Notes: generated by a model from the sequence alone, not told the origin. Positions 17,144-26,269 are shown, counted from the stretch's first letter. The stretch is 64,000 nucleotides of DNA from JAFKFJ01 sp963786445 (GCA_963786445.1 CAWAZU010000029.1:1-64000), one strand, 5' to 3'. Translations and numbers: made by a program.

Positions 17144-17920
17144 CTACGCCGCCGCCTGCAACGCCTGCTCCGCGGTCAGCGCAGTCTCCGGCGTGCCGGA
17201 GACGATCAGTTCCAGCACCTCGCGCTCGCTGCTGGCGCGGATGTAGCGGTCGCCGACCGCCTGGCCGCGCTTGAGCACCATCACCCGGTCGCCGACCGCA
17301 AAAATGTCGGTCAGCCGGTGCGAGATGATGATCTGCGCGACCCCCTGCCGCTTCAGCTCGGTCATCGTCTCCAGCATCCGGTTGGTCGCCGTCGCCGAGA
17401 GATTGGCGGTCGGTTCGTCGAAGATGACGACTTTCGGCGCGAACGAGACCGCGCGCGCGATGGCGACGGATTGCTGGCGACCGCCGGACAGGCTCTCCAC
17501 CTTCTGATGTACCGAGTTCACATCGACCTTGAGCCGCAGCATGTCGGCCTCGGCGTCGCGGTACATGCGCCTGCGGTTGACGAACAGCCCCCAGCGGACC
17601 GGCCAGCGCCCGAGAAAAATGTTCTGCGCCACGTCGAGGTTTCCGCACAGCGCGAAATCCTGGTAGATCATCTCGATGCCGAGTTCGCGGCTCTCGTGCG
17701 GGCTGCGGAAATGCACCTCGCGCCCGTCGATCAGCACCGTGCCGGCGTCGCGCTGATAGGCGCCGGTGAGGATCTTCATCAGCGTCGATTTGCCGGCGGA
17801 GTTGTCGCCGACCAGGCCGAGGATCTCGCCCGGCAGCAGCCGCAGCGCGACATCTCGCAGCGCCTGCACCGGGCCGAACGCCTTGCTGATGGCGCGCATC
17901 TCGACGATCGGCGTGGTCAT
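17144..17920 (-). CDS. Sugar-type ABC transporter ATPase with a single nucleotide-binding domain
   Basis: 258 residues, one NBD: Walker A GDNSAGKST near residue 36, signature SLSGGRQQSVAIARA, Walker B VVIFDEPTAN and the H-loop IISHRL. Single-NBD members resemble FrcA of the fructose system. The ATG overlaps the stop of the tandem-fused permease (ATGA). With one NBD per chain and a permease containing both membrane halves, two ATPase copies would dock on one permease chain. It is 53 bp upstream of the thiamine-diphosphate enzyme gene. Confidence 0.9.
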   Translation of the reverse strand: MTTPIVEMRAISKAFGPVQALRDVALRLLPGEILGLVGDNSAGKSTLMKILTGAYQRDAGTVLIDGREVHFRSPHESRELGIEMIYQDFALCGNLDVAQNIFLGRWPVRWGLFVNRRRMYRDAEADMLRLKVDVNSVHQKVESLSGGRQQSVAIARAVSFAPKVVIFDEPTANLSATATNRMLETMTELKRQGVAQIIISHRLTDIFAVGDRVMVLKRGQAVGDRYIRASSEREVLELIVSGTPETALTAEQALQAAA

Positions 17921-20205
17921 GCGCTCTCCTCCGCGACCAGCGTGCCGGGCGCCGGCGGCGGCCGGCGCCGCAGGCCGCGCAGCTCGCCCAGGATGTTGTG
18001 CTGGCGCAGCCAGATGTCGCCGACGACGGCGACGATCAGGATGCCGCCGATGAACACGTCGAGCCACTGCGGCGGCAGCACGAACACGCTGCCGTCGGCG
18101 AAGCGGATCTGCAGCGACAGCAGCGAGCGGATCAGCGTGATCACCATGGCGCCGGCGAGCGACCCCAGCATCGTGCCATAGCCGCCGAACACCGACCCGC
18201 CACCGATGATGACCGACGCGATCGCATCCAGCTCGCGCAACTGTCCGGCACTCGGGTTGAAGCTGCGGTAGAACGCGATGTAGATGATGCCGGCGCAGGA
18301 CGCGCAGATCGCGGCGAACACCAGCGCGGTGAAGCGCACGCGCCTTGTGTCGATGCCGGCATAGGCGGCGGCGCGCTCGCTGCCGCCGACCGCCAGCACT
18401 TTCTGGCCGAACGGCATGTAGGCGAGCACGACGCCGGCCAGCAGCGCGACGATGGCGACAAAAATGGTCTGCACGCTGACCGCTTTCGCGAGCGCCAGCG
18501 CAAAACCGCCCCGCGGCGCGGCGCCGAGCACGCTCAGCAGTTCATAGACGTTGCGGCCGATCAGGTTGAACCGCTCGGGAAACCCGGAAAGCTGGCGCCC
18601 CGCCACGATGGTCGCGCCGAGGCCGCGGGCGATGTAGAACATGCCGAGGGTCGCGATGAACGAGGGCAGGCGCATGCGCGTCGTCAGCCAGCCGTTCACC
18701 ACGCCCGCGAACGTGCCGACCGCGAGTGCGATCGCGACCGCGGGCAGCGGCGACATGCCGCTCTCGTGCATCAGGAACGCCGCCGTCGCGCCGGACAGCG
18801 CCAGCACGGAGCCGACCGAAAGGTCGATGTCCCCCGCCGCCATGACGAAGGTCATGCCCACGGCGAGCAGCGCGACCTCCGAGAACGCCAGCAGGATGGT
18901 GAAGCTGTTGTCGAGGCCGCCCCAGAAGTCGGGCCGCGCCCACATGCCGAACAGCCAGAGCGCGATCGCGAGCAGGATCGCCGCGGCGTCGCGCCGATGC
19001 ACGAACGCCATCAGCCCGCGCGCGTGCAGCGCGCGGTCCTGCGAGACCGTCCCGCGCGTCTGCACCGCGGCACCGGCGATGCCGCCGATCTCCAGCACCG
19101 GCGGCAGCTTGCGCCCGCGCAGCCGCGCCCACAGCCGCGGCAACGCGCGGCGGCGGACCAGCCACGGCTCGATCAGCACGGCGACCACGAGGATGAAGCC
19201 GAGCGCCGCCGGCACGGCGCCGGGCGGCAACTGCGCCACCGCTGCCACCGAGATCTTCTCGCCGCCCACGTCGATCACGCGCGTGATCGGCACGCCCTCG
19301 CGCAGCACCTTGTCCACCAGCTCGACGAACACCACGCCGATGCAGGAGCCGAGCATGCGTCCGCGCCCGCCGCTGATCGTCGCGCCGCCGACAATCACGG
19401 CAGCGATCGCGATCAGCTCGGCGCCGAGTCCGTAGCTGGAATCGACGCCCTTGTTCTGCAACGCCAGCATCAGCCCGCCGATCGCGGCGCAGACCGACGA
19501 GATCAGGTAGGAGCGCATGCGCACGAAGCGCGTGGCGATGCCGGCATAGCGCGCCGCCTGCTCGTTGCCGCCGGTCGCGTAGGTGGTCCAGCCGATCGTG
19601 GTATAGGCCAGCACGACGGCGCCGATCGCGGCCACCGCGACGAAGATCAGGATCTGGTTGTTGAAGCCGAAGCGGTTGCTGTCGCCGAGTGCGAACAGCG
19701 CCGGATACTGCGCCGCCTTCGCGGCGACGCCGATGTTGTCGCCGCCGGTGAGCCCGATGACGAGGCCGCGGCCGATGAACAGCATGGTCAGCGTGGCGAT
19801 GAACGCCGGCACCTCCAGCACCGTCACCAGTACGCCGTTGATGAGGCCGATGACGACGCCGAGCGCCAGGCAGCACAGCACCGATGCGGTCGGCCCGAGA
19901 TCGTAGCGCGAGCTGGCGAACGCGACCGCGAACACGGTCGCCGACAGTCCCGCGGTCGAGCCGACCGAAAGATCGAGTTCCTTGTTGACGATCACGAAGG
20001 TCATGCCGACCGCGAGCACGCCGAACACCGAGGCGTCGCGCAGCACCGCGAACAGCGCCGAGGCGGAGCCGAAGAAGTGCGGATTGATGTAGAGGCCGGC
20101 AAGGTAGAGCGGCGCCATGAAGACGAGCAGCCCCACCTCCCAGCCGCCGAACAGCAGTGCGGGCAGGCGCCCCTTTCCGCCCGCCCGCGCCGCTGCGTCG
20201 GTCAC
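17917..20205 (-). CDS. Tandem-fused ABC permease (two RbsC-type domains in one chain)
   Basis: 762 residues, twice the family length. The first domain (about 1-345) carries VNKELDLSVGS and the second (about 390-750) AAGDIDLSVGS, each followed by its own set of membrane segments and the YAGI element near the cytoplasmic coupling helix. A basic cytoplasmic linker of roughly 45 residues joins the halves. The start is GTG at 20203-20205, 7 bp after the binding-protein gene. The fusion is supported by one uninterrupted frame with no low-complexity join. It forms the complete membrane channel of this importer. Confidence 0.9.
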   Translation of the reverse strand: MTDAAARAGGKGRLPALLFGGWEVGLLVFMAPLYLAGLYINPHFFGSASALFAVLRDASVFGVLAVGMTFVIVNKELDLSVGSTAGLSATVFAVAFASSRYDLGPTASVLCCLALGVVIGLINGVLVTVLEVPAFIATLTMLFIGRGLVIGLTGGDNIGVAAKAAQYPALFALGDSNRFGFNNQILIFVAVAAIGAVVLAYTTIGWTTYATGGNEQAARYAGIATRFVRMRSYLISSVCAAIGGLMLALQNKGVDSSYGLGAELIAIAAVIVGGATISGGRGRMLGSCIGVVFVELVDKVLREGVPITRVIDVGGEKISVAAVAQLPPGAVPAALGFILVVAVLIEPWLVRRRALPRLWARLRGRKLPPVLEIGGIAGAAVQTRGTVSQDRALHARGLMAFVHRRDAAAILLAIALWLFGMWARPDFWGGLDNSFTILLAFSEVALLAVGMTFVMAAGDIDLSVGSVLALSGATAAFLMHESGMSPLPAVAIALAVGTFAGVVNGWLTTRMRLPSFIATLGMFYIARGLGATIVAGRQLSGFPERFNLIGRNVYELLSVLGAAPRGGFALALAKAVSVQTIFVAIVALLAGVVLAYMPFGQKVLAVGGSERAAAYAGIDTRRVRFTALVFAAICASCAGIIYIAFYRSFNPSAGQLRELDAIASVIIGGGSVFGGYGTMLGSLAGAMVITLIRSLLSLQIRFADGSVFVLPPQWLDVFIGGILIVAVVGDIWLRQHNILGELRGLRRRPPPAPGTLVAEESA

Positions 20206-20212
20206 GCCGCGC

Positions 20213-21286
20213 TCAGTTCTCGAACCGCTTGCCGACCTGGGCCACGTTGTCCTTGGTGACCAGCTGCGCGCGCGTGTCGAGGTTGGCGGCGCTGATGTGC
20301 CGGTCGATCTGCAGATAGAGCTGCACCACCGGATAGAAGCCCTGCAGGAACGGCTGCTGGCCGAGCGAGCCGGTGAGCGCGCCGCTCTTGATCTGCTCCT
20401 GCTGCTGCGGGCCGAGGTCGAAGCCGAAGGCGCAGATCTTGCCGTTCATCTTGAGCTGCTCGATGGCGCTGCCGATCGCCGGCGTCACCGCGCCGTTCGG
20501 CCCGAACAGGCCGACCACGTCCTTGCGGCTCTCGATCAGCGAGACGACGCCGTTGGACAGGTTGTTCATGCCGAGATCGACGCCGATGTTGTCCGGCCCG
20601 GCATCGACCTTGAAGTCCTGCAGCCGGTTGGCGGCCTTCAGGCCCTTCACCACGGCGGTGAACGCGGCGGTGACGCGCCGGTTCACCTCGACATTGCCGG
20701 CCGTCGTCTGGCTGGGGAACAGGATCGAGCCGCCCTTGACGTTGTTCTTGACCAGGCACTGCACCATCGCGTCGCCGCCGATCGCGGCGGCCGAGGCGTC
20801 CTGGCCGGTGTGGCTGATGTTGTTGCGGTCGAGCAGGGTCGGATCGTAGGAGTTCATGGTGGCGACGACGACGCCGCGGCTCTCCAGCTTCTTGACGATG
20901 TCGTTGTACGCGCCGACCTGCGGCGTCGTCATGATGACGCCGTCGATCGTGGGGTCGTTGGCAATCTGGTTGAGGATCTGGATTTCGCGCGGGATGTCGT
21001 CCACCGGCGCTTCCGAGCCGAGCATGATGAGGTTGATGCCGAACGCATCGGCGGCGACTTTGGCGCCGACATAGGCGGGGTCGAAGAAGCCGCCGCCCGC
21101 GGTGTGGGTGACGATGGCGAAGGTCAGCTTCCTGCCGTTCTTCTTCGTGGTCGGCGCTTCCTTGGCCGCGTCCTCGAAGCTGTAGCCGCCGACCGCCTTG
21201 CTGATGGTGCCGGACTGGGCGCGGGCATGGCCCGCGGTGAACGCGCACGCGGCCGCAACGGCCGCCACGATGGCGAGATGCTTCAT
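20213..21286 (-). CDS. Periplasmic sugar-type substrate-binding protein
   Basis: 357 residues with a classic signal peptide (MKHLAIVAAVAAACAFTAGHARAQ, cleaved after HARA). The mature protein shows a type I binding fold: LTFAIVTHTAGGGFFDPAYVGAK, then GVIMTTPQ and FGFDLGPQQ. ATG at 21284-21286 has GGGAGGGGAAG just upstream. It is the first gene of the leftward four-gene operon (binding protein, fused permease, ATPase, thiamine-diphosphate enzyme). The ligand is probably a sugar or sugar-like polyol, which the sequence does not specify. Confidence 0.9.
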   Translation of the reverse strand: MKHLAIVAAVAAACAFTAGHARAQSGTISKAVGGYSFEDAAKEAPTTKKNGRKLTFAIVTHTAGGGFFDPAYVGAKVAADAFGINLIMLGSEAPVDDIPREIQILNQIANDPTIDGVIMTTPQVGAYNDIVKKLESRGVVVATMNSYDPTLLDRNNISHTGQDASAAAIGGDAMVQCLVKNNVKGGSILFPSQTTAGNVEVNRRVTAAFTAVVKGLKAANRLQDFKVDAGPDNIGVDLGMNNLSNGVVSLIESRKDVVGLFGPNGAVTPAIGSAIEQLKMNGKICAFGFDLGPQQQEQIKSGALTGSLGQQPFLQGFYPVVQLYLQIDRHISAANLDTRAQLVTKDNVAQVGKRFEN

Positions 21287-21526
21287 CTTCCCCTCCCTGG
21301 CGCCCCGCCGGGGGGCGCTGTTCTGCTTTGTGCGCTTACCCGCGGTTGCGATGCGGCGGCCGGGGCGAGCCGGGAAATCATATCTGCATCTGGTGCCGGG
21401 TCCAGCGACTTGTTGCGGCAGGCCCCGGGGCGGGGTGTCCGCTTGTGGTTCCCGGGCCGACGACCCCGCTTGACGGTCGGCCCGGCTCGGGATGTTGTCG
21501 GCGCGACGGCGGGAAGGAACCGGCAC
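21287..21526. other. Divergent intergenic region upstream of the ABC operon and the Lrp-like gene
   Basis: These 240 bp lie between the leftward binding-protein gene and the rightward Lrp-type sensor gene and must contain both promoters. I see no convincing -35/-10 pair, clear operator palindrome or small gene, beyond ribosome binding sites at each edge. Confidence 0.5.
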
Positions 21527-21787
21527 ATGCGCGCGATCTTCGTCATGATAAAATGCGAGATGGGGCAGGCCTACCGCGTGGCTCGGATGGCGGTGGACAC
21601 CATCCCGGAGCTGTCGGAACTGCACTCCACCTCAGGCCAGTACGACCTGCTGGCGAAATTCTACCTGGAGCCGGAGCAGGACACCGGGCTGTTCGTGACC
21701 GAACAACTGCAGACGCTGCCGGGCGTGAAGGACACCTACACGCTCATCACCTTCAACGCCTTCGGCAGCGGCGGCGGGAGGGGCTGA
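21527..21787 (+). CDS. Stand-alone Lrp/AsnC-type ligand-binding domain protein
   Basis: 86 residues that cover only the RAM (regulation of amino acid metabolism) domain: MRAIFVMIKCEMGQAYRVA, then LHSTSGQYDLLAKFYLE and DTYTLITFNAF. The DNA-binding helix-turn-helix of Lrp regulators is absent, and GGGAAGGA before the ATG shows that the short form is the real product. Such proteins form dimers or octamers and bind amino acids; some modulate full-length Lrp partners. It is divergent from the sugar-type ABC operon. A GC-rich hairpin overlaps its stop codon. Confidence 0.85.
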   Translation: MRAIFVMIKCEMGQAYRVARMAVDTIPELSELHSTSGQYDLLAKFYLEPEQDTGLFVTEQLQTLPGVKDTYTLITFNAFGSGGGRG

Positions 21788-21798
21788 GCGCCCCTCCC
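21776..21798. terminator. GC-rich hairpin between convergent genes
   Basis: GGGAGGGG (21776-21783) and CCCCTCCC (21791-21798) form a perfect 8-bp stem around a 7-base loop that includes the stop codon of the Lrp-like gene. The next gene converges from the other strand and ends 8 bases away, so the hairpin could serve both transcripts. There is no T-tract, so intrinsic termination is uncertain. Confidence 0.45.
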
Positions 21799-21805
21799 CG
21801 TCGCC

Positions 21806-22009
21806 TCACATCGCGCCCGGCGCCGTGCCCTGGTGCGCGGTGCGGCGCAGTTCGGCCAGCGCCGCCTGCACCGAATGCCAGCGGTCGAGCTCCACCGTGC
21901 GGCCGGCGAGCCGCGCCTCCGCAACGCGCTCCTGCGCCACCGCGCCGGCGCGCAATCCGTGGCGGTCGATCAGCATGCGGGCGAGCGCGATCGGGTCCTG
22001 GGCCGGCAT
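21806..22009 (-). CDS. Small conserved-type protein of unknown function
   Basis: 67 residues, starting MPAQDPIALARMLIDRHG and containing VELDRWHSVQAALAELRR. AAGGAGG lies 10 bases before the ATG at 22007-22009, strong support that it is translated. The sequence is soluble and helical (Ala/Arg/Leu-rich) with no membrane segment or cysteine pair. Short helical proteins of this form occur in Acetobacteraceae genomes in my recollection, with no assigned function. An upstream in-frame ATG would add 14 residues without a ribosome binding site. Confidence 0.6.
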   Translation of the reverse strand: MPAQDPIALARMLIDRHGLRAGAVAQERVAEARLAGRTVELDRWHSVQAALAELRRTAHQGTAPGAM

Positions 22010-22081
22010 TGGCGTGCTCCTCCTTGGCGCCATCGCTACGCGCAACGGCACGGCGGGTTTTGCGCGCCGCGGGCACGGCGG

Positions 22082-23830
22082 CTACGCGCGCGGCGCGGCC
22101 CGCAGCACCTCGTCCACGCTGCCGTCCGCCGGCAGGCCGAGCACGTGATGGCCGTGCCAGAGGCAGGCGAACAGCAGCGACCAGGCCGGCTGCGGCGCGC
22201 GCGCGGCGTCGGCGAAGGCGGCATGCACCGCGTCCTCCGCCAGCAGCCCGGCGAGCGCCGGATGCGACGCCGCGAGCGCGCCGAGTTTTTCGCCGCGCGC
22301 GGCGATCCAGGCGCCGACCGGCGGTTTGAAGCCTTTTTTGCGCGCCCATGCCCCGGCTTCCGGGAAGGCACCGGCCAGCCAGCTCCGCAGCAGCACTTTG
22401 CCGAACCGCACGCCGGCTTTCGCGGCATCGGGCAGGCGGAAGGTGTGGTCGGCGACCAGCGGATCGAGGAACGGCGTGCGCCCTTCCACGCCATGCACCA
22501 TCAGCGTGCGGTCGAGCTTTGTCAGCAGATCGTTGGGCAACCACTCGGCGATATCCACGGCCTGCGCCTGCTGCAATGCGGTGCGGCCGGACGTGGCGGC
22601 GCATTCCGCCTCGGCCAGCCCGTCGCGCCATCCGGCGAGCGCGGGCGGGTCGCCGAACACGCCGCGCCCGCGCGGCTTGCGCGTGAGCCAGCGCCAGGGC
22701 GCGCGCCGCTTGCGGTAGCGACTGTAGCCGCCGAGCAGCTCGTCCGCGCCTTCACCGCACAGCGTCACTTTCAGCCCGCTCGCGGCGGCGGCGCGGCCGA
22801 GCATCCAGCTCGGCAGCACCGCGGCGTCGGCGGTCGGGTCGTCGATGGCGGCGGCGATGCGCGGCGCCAGCGACCAGAAATCGCGCGCGGTCATGGTCAG
22901 CCGCTCGCAATCGGCGCCGGCGATGCGCGCCAGCCGCTCCGCCTCAAAACTCTCGTCAACCGCGCCGCCGCCGTCCCAGCCGACGGTGAGCGCGTGGATG
23001 CGGCTGCCCGTCGCGCGGCGCATCAGCGCCAGCAGCGCCGAGGAATCGATGCCGCCGGAGAAAAACAGCCCGTACGGCACGTCCGAACGCAGATGCGCGG
23101 TCACGCTGTCGAGCAGCACCCGCTCCAGCTCGGCCGGCGTGGCGCCGCCGCGGACCGGGCCGCCTTCGGGCAGGGCGGCGCGGCGGCGGCGGGCGACGAT
23201 GGCGCCGCGCTCGACCACCAGCGTCTCGCCGGGCAGCACGCGAAAGATGCCCGGAAAAATGGTCTCGGCGCCGGTGGTGAATTTCAGTTGCAGCAGCTCT
23301 GCCATGCGCCGCGGCGCCACCGCCCGCGCGCCGCAGCCGGCGGCGAGCAAAGCCTGCGGCTCCGAGGCGAAGGCGAATAAATAATCCAAGTTGCTGTAAT
23401 AAAGCGGCTTGATGCCGAACGGGTCGCGCGCCAGAAACAGCCTGCCGGTGCGCGGGTCGTGCGCGGCGATCGCGTACATGCCGCGCAGCCGGTCGGCGAA
23501 GCCTTCGCCCGCCTGCTCGGCGAGGAAGACGGCCGGCTCGCAGTCGGAGCGGGTGCGGAACGGCGTGCCCGCCATGTCCCGGCGCAGATCGGGGTCGTTG
23601 TAGATCTCGGCGTTGGCGACCAGCGCGGTGCCGCCCGGTGCGAACAGCGGCTGGTCGCCGGTGGCGAGATCGACGATGGCGAGCCGCAGATGCACCAGCC
23701 CGACATCGCCGCGCACCAGCATGCCCTGCCCGTCCGGCCCGCGATGCGCGAGCGCCGCCTGCATCGCGCGCAGCAGCGCCGGATCGGGCGGCGAGCCGTC
23801 GCGTGTCATGATGCCGGCGATCCCGCACAT
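22082..23830 (-). CDS. Asparagine synthase (glutamine-hydrolysing) family
   Basis: 582 residues. ATG is followed directly by Cys2 (MCGIAGIM), the N-terminal nucleophile of class II glutamine amidotransferases; HRGPDG and the glutamine-binding region follow. The synthetase half has the PP-loop FFSGGIDSSALL and GEGADELLGGYSRYRK. It makes asparagine, or more likely here amidates a surface polysaccharide precursor, because it is divergent from two glycosyltransferase genes and resembles AsnB/WbpS-type enzymes of polysaccharide loci. The choice between these roles is inference. Confidence 0.9.
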   Translation of the reverse strand: MCGIAGIMTRDGSPPDPALLRAMQAALAHRGPDGQGMLVRGDVGLVHLRLAIVDLATGDQPLFAPGGTALVANAEIYNDPDLRRDMAGTPFRTRSDCEPAVFLAEQAGEGFADRLRGMYAIAAHDPRTGRLFLARDPFGIKPLYYSNLDYLFAFASEPQALLAAGCGARAVAPRRMAELLQLKFTTGAETIFPGIFRVLPGETLVVERGAIVARRRRAALPEGGPVRGGATPAELERVLLDSVTAHLRSDVPYGLFFSGGIDSSALLALMRRATGSRIHALTVGWDGGGAVDESFEAERLARIAGADCERLTMTARDFWSLAPRIAAAIDDPTADAAVLPSWMLGRAAAASGLKVTLCGEGADELLGGYSRYRKRRAPWRWLTRKPRGRGVFGDPPALAGWRDGLAEAECAATSGRTALQQAQAVDIAEWLPNDLLTKLDRTLMVHGVEGRTPFLDPLVADHTFRLPDAAKAGVRFGKVLLRSWLAGAFPEAGAWARKKGFKPPVGAWIAARGEKLGALAASHPALAGLLAEDAVHAAFADAARAPQPAWSLLFACLWHGHHVLGLPADGSVDEVLRAAPRA

Positions 23831-23887
23831 GCCGCGCGCTCTACACCGGACGCGCGCGCCCGTCACTTCCGTGCTATCGGGCGGGCG

Positions 23888-24781
23888 ATGCGCATCCTGT
23901 TCGTGACATCGAGTCGCATCGGCGACGCGGTGCTCTCCACCGGCCTGCTCGACCATCTGCTGCGCGCCCACCCCGACGCGCGCTTCACCGTCGCCACCGG
24001 GCCGGTGGCGGAGGGCGTGTTCCTGCGCATGCCGCGCCTGGAGCGGCTGATCCTCGTGGAGAAACGGCGCTATGGCCGGCATTGGCTGGGGCTGTGGTGG
24101 GCGTGCGTCGGGACGCGCTGGGACCTGGTGGTGGACATTCGCGCCTCGGCGCTGGCCTGGACGCTGCCGGCGCGCGGGCGGGCGGTGATGCGCCGGCGCG
24201 GCGGGCACAAGACGGCCCAGCTCGGTTCGGTGCTCGGCCTCGCTGCGCCGCCGCTGCCGGTCACGTGGACCGCTCCCGAGGATCGCGCGCGGGCCGCCGC
24301 GCTGCTGCCGCCCGGCTCGCCGGTGCTGGCGCTGGCGCCGACCGCCAACTGGGGCGGCAAGGTGTGGCCGGCGGAGCGGTTCGCGGCGCTGGCAAGCGCG
24401 CTGCTGGCCGGACCGATGGCCGGGGCACGGGTCGCGGTGCTGGGCGGGCCGGGTGCCGGCGAGCGGGCGATGGCGGCGCCGGTGCTGGCCGCGCTGCCGG
24501 AGGCGATCGACCTCGTGGGCAAGCTGACGCTGCCCGAGGCCGCCGCGTGCCTGGCGCTTGTGTCGCTGTTCGTGGGCAACAATTCCGGGCTGATGCACCT
24601 CGCCGCCGCTGCGGGCGCGCCGACGCTCGGCCTGTTCGGCCCGACGCCGGCGGCGGAATACGGGCCGGCGGGCCGCTGCACCGCGAGCGCGGCGGCGCGC
24701 GGCGACCGCATGGCGGATCTCGACGTGGCCGACGCGCTGGCGGCGGCCTCCGGGCTGATCGCGCTGGACCGGGCGGCCTGA
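23888..24781 (+). CDS. Glycosyltransferase family 9 (heptosyltransferase-like)
   Basis: 297 residues. The N-terminal MRILFVTSSRIGDAVLSTGLLD is the GT9 signature, and the C-terminal ALVSLFVGNNSGLMHLAAAAGAPTLGLFGPT is the nucleotide-heptose binding region with the conserved Gly-Pro-Thr. It probably adds a heptose or similar sugar to the lipopolysaccharide core at the inner face of the inner membrane. The stop shares one base with the start of the next glycosyltransferase gene, so the two are co-translated. Confidence 0.88.
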   Translation: MRILFVTSSRIGDAVLSTGLLDHLLRAHPDARFTVATGPVAEGVFLRMPRLERLILVEKRRYGRHWLGLWWACVGTRWDLVVDIRASALAWTLPARGRAVMRRRGGHKTAQLGSVLGLAAPPLPVTWTAPEDRARAAALLPPGSPVLALAPTANWGGKVWPAERFAALASALLAGPMAGARVAVLGGPGAGERAMAAPVLAALPEAIDLVGKLTLPEAAACLALVSLFVGNNSGLMHLAAAAGAPTLGLFGPTPAAEYGPAGRCTASAAARGDRMADLDVADALAAASGLIALDRAA

Positions 24782-25794
24782 TGCGGGTGGCGCAGGTGAT
24801 GGCCGGGGCGGCGCTGGGGGGGGCGGAACTGTTCTTCGAGCGGCTCTGCCTCGCCCTGCACGACGCCGGCGAGGAGGTGCTGCCGGTGATCCGCCGCAAT
24901 CCGGCGCGCGCGGCGCGGCTGTGCGCGGGCGGGCTGGCGCCGGTGGAACTCGGCTTCGGCAACCGGCTGGACCTGCTCACCCGGCCGAAGCTGCGCGCGG
25001 CGTTGCGCGCATTCGCCCCGCGCGTGGTGGTGAGCTGGATGAACCGCGCCAGTCGCGCGGCACCGCGCGGGACGTGGACGCTGGTGGGGCGGCTCGGCGG
25101 CTACTACGATCTGCGCTACTACCGCGGCTGCGACCATCTGGTCGGCAACACGCGCGGCATCGTCGCCTGGCTGCGCAGCCAAGGCTGGCCCGAGTCGCGC
25201 ACCCACTACCTGCCCAATTTCGTCGCCGATTTTGCCGCCGTGCGCCCCGCGACCGACCTGCCCGCCGGCCGCCCGCTGCTGCTCGGGCTGGGGCGGCTGC
25301 ATCCGGATAAAGGGTTCGATCTCGCCATCCGCGCCCTGCCCCGCCTGCCCGATGCACATTTGGCGATCGCCGGCGAGGGGCCGGAGCGGGCGGCGCTGGC
25401 GGCGCTGGCTTCGCGCGAGGGGGTCGCAGGGCGCGTACACTTCCTCGGCTGGCGCGACGACGCCGGGGCACTGCTGCAGGCGGCCGACCTGTTCGTGTGC
25501 TCCTCGCGCATCGAGCCGCTCGGCAACATGGTGATCGAGGCGTGGTCCGCCGGCTGCCCGCTGGTCGCCTTCGACGCCGCCGGCCCGGCCGAGTTGATCC
25601 GCAACGGCGCCGACGGGCTGCTGGTCAGGCTGGAGGACACCGCGGCCCTGGCCGACGCGATCGCGTCACTGCTGGCCGGCCGCGCGCGCGCCGAGGCGCT
25701 GGCGGCGGCGGGACGGGCGCGGTTCGCCGCAGAATTCGCCGCCGCGCCGGTGGTGGCGACGTGGCAGCGGTTTTTCGCCGAGGTGGCTGGATGA
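24781..25794 (+). CDS. Glycosyltransferase family 4 (GT-B fold)
   Basis: 337 residues. The N-terminus RVAQVMAGAALGGAELFFERL is typical of retaining GT4 enzymes, and the C-terminal half has LLGLGRLHPDKGFDLAIRAL, IAGEGPER and RIEPLGNMVIEAWSAGCPLVAFDAAGPAE, the last containing the E-x7-E donor-binding pattern. It acts on a glycan at the cytoplasmic face of the membrane, most likely LPS core or capsule. It is coupled to the GT9 gene by a one-base overlap. Confidence 0.9.
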   Translation: MRVAQVMAGAALGGAELFFERLCLALHDAGEEVLPVIRRNPARAARLCAGGLAPVELGFGNRLDLLTRPKLRAALRAFAPRVVVSWMNRASRAAPRGTWTLVGRLGGYYDLRYYRGCDHLVGNTRGIVAWLRSQGWPESRTHYLPNFVADFAAVRPATDLPAGRPLLLGLGRLHPDKGFDLAIRALPRLPDAHLAIAGEGPERAALAALASREGVAGRVHFLGWRDDAGALLQAADLFVCSSRIEPLGNMVIEAWSAGCPLVAFDAAGPAELIRNGADGLLVRLEDTAALADAIASLLAGRARAEALAAAGRARFAAEFAAAPVVATWQRFFAEVAG

Positions 25795-25798
25795 ACGG

Positions 25799-26158
25799 TC
25801 AGGCGTCGTCGGTGAGCGGCAGGAGTTGCGGGCGCTTGCCGAGTCGGTCGATGGCGGCGGGCGTGACTGACAGCAGCAGCCCGCCATCGGACAGCGGCAC
25901 CAGGTTCTCCACGCAGCCCTGGTCCCGCAGCGCGCGCAGCGCCGCCCGCACCTGCGCCGGCTCCGCCGGCAGACCGGCGCCTCGCACGGCCGCCGCCACG
26001 TCCGCCTGCCGCCGCGTGCTGCGCGCCGCCATGTCGAACAGCGCCCGCAGCAGCGCCTCGGCGAACGCCTCATCTGCTTCCGGGCGCAAATCCCTCCCCG
26101 GCGCAGCCGGCCCCGACGCCGGCATCTCGCTGCCCGGTTCGCCAGCCTCTCGTTGCAT
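25799..26158 (-). CDS. Hypothetical protein
   Basis: 119 residues. The middle (AEALLRALFDMAARSTRRQADVAAAVRGAG) and the C-terminal half (QVRAALRALRDQGCVENLVPLSDGGLLLSVT) look like a winged-helix fold: two helices, a recognition-like helix and a beta hairpin. I do not recognise the family. It converges with the glycosyltransferase operon and ends 4 bp from it. The ATG at 26156-26158 has only a moderate ribosome binding site. An alternative start at 26263 would add 35 residues. A DNA-binding role is possible but unproven. Confidence 0.55.
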   Translation of the reverse strand: MQREAGEPGSEMPASGPAAPGRDLRPEADEAFAEALLRALFDMAARSTRRQADVAAAVRGAGLPAEPAQVRAALRALRDQGCVENLVPLSDGGLLLSVTPAAIDRLGKRPQLLPLTDDA

Positions 26159-26269
26159 GGCTCTCGCCCCGTGGCCGTACCGAAGGACCGATTGCCGGCC
26201 AGCCACATTCACCTTCGCGTTATATATACCGACCCGACCGGACGGGCCAGCAACTTCTCGCATGGCAAC

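Noticed and set aside
17998..20259. Long Asp/His/Arg-rich plus-strand frame
   Set aside because: Antisense shadow of the tandem permease.
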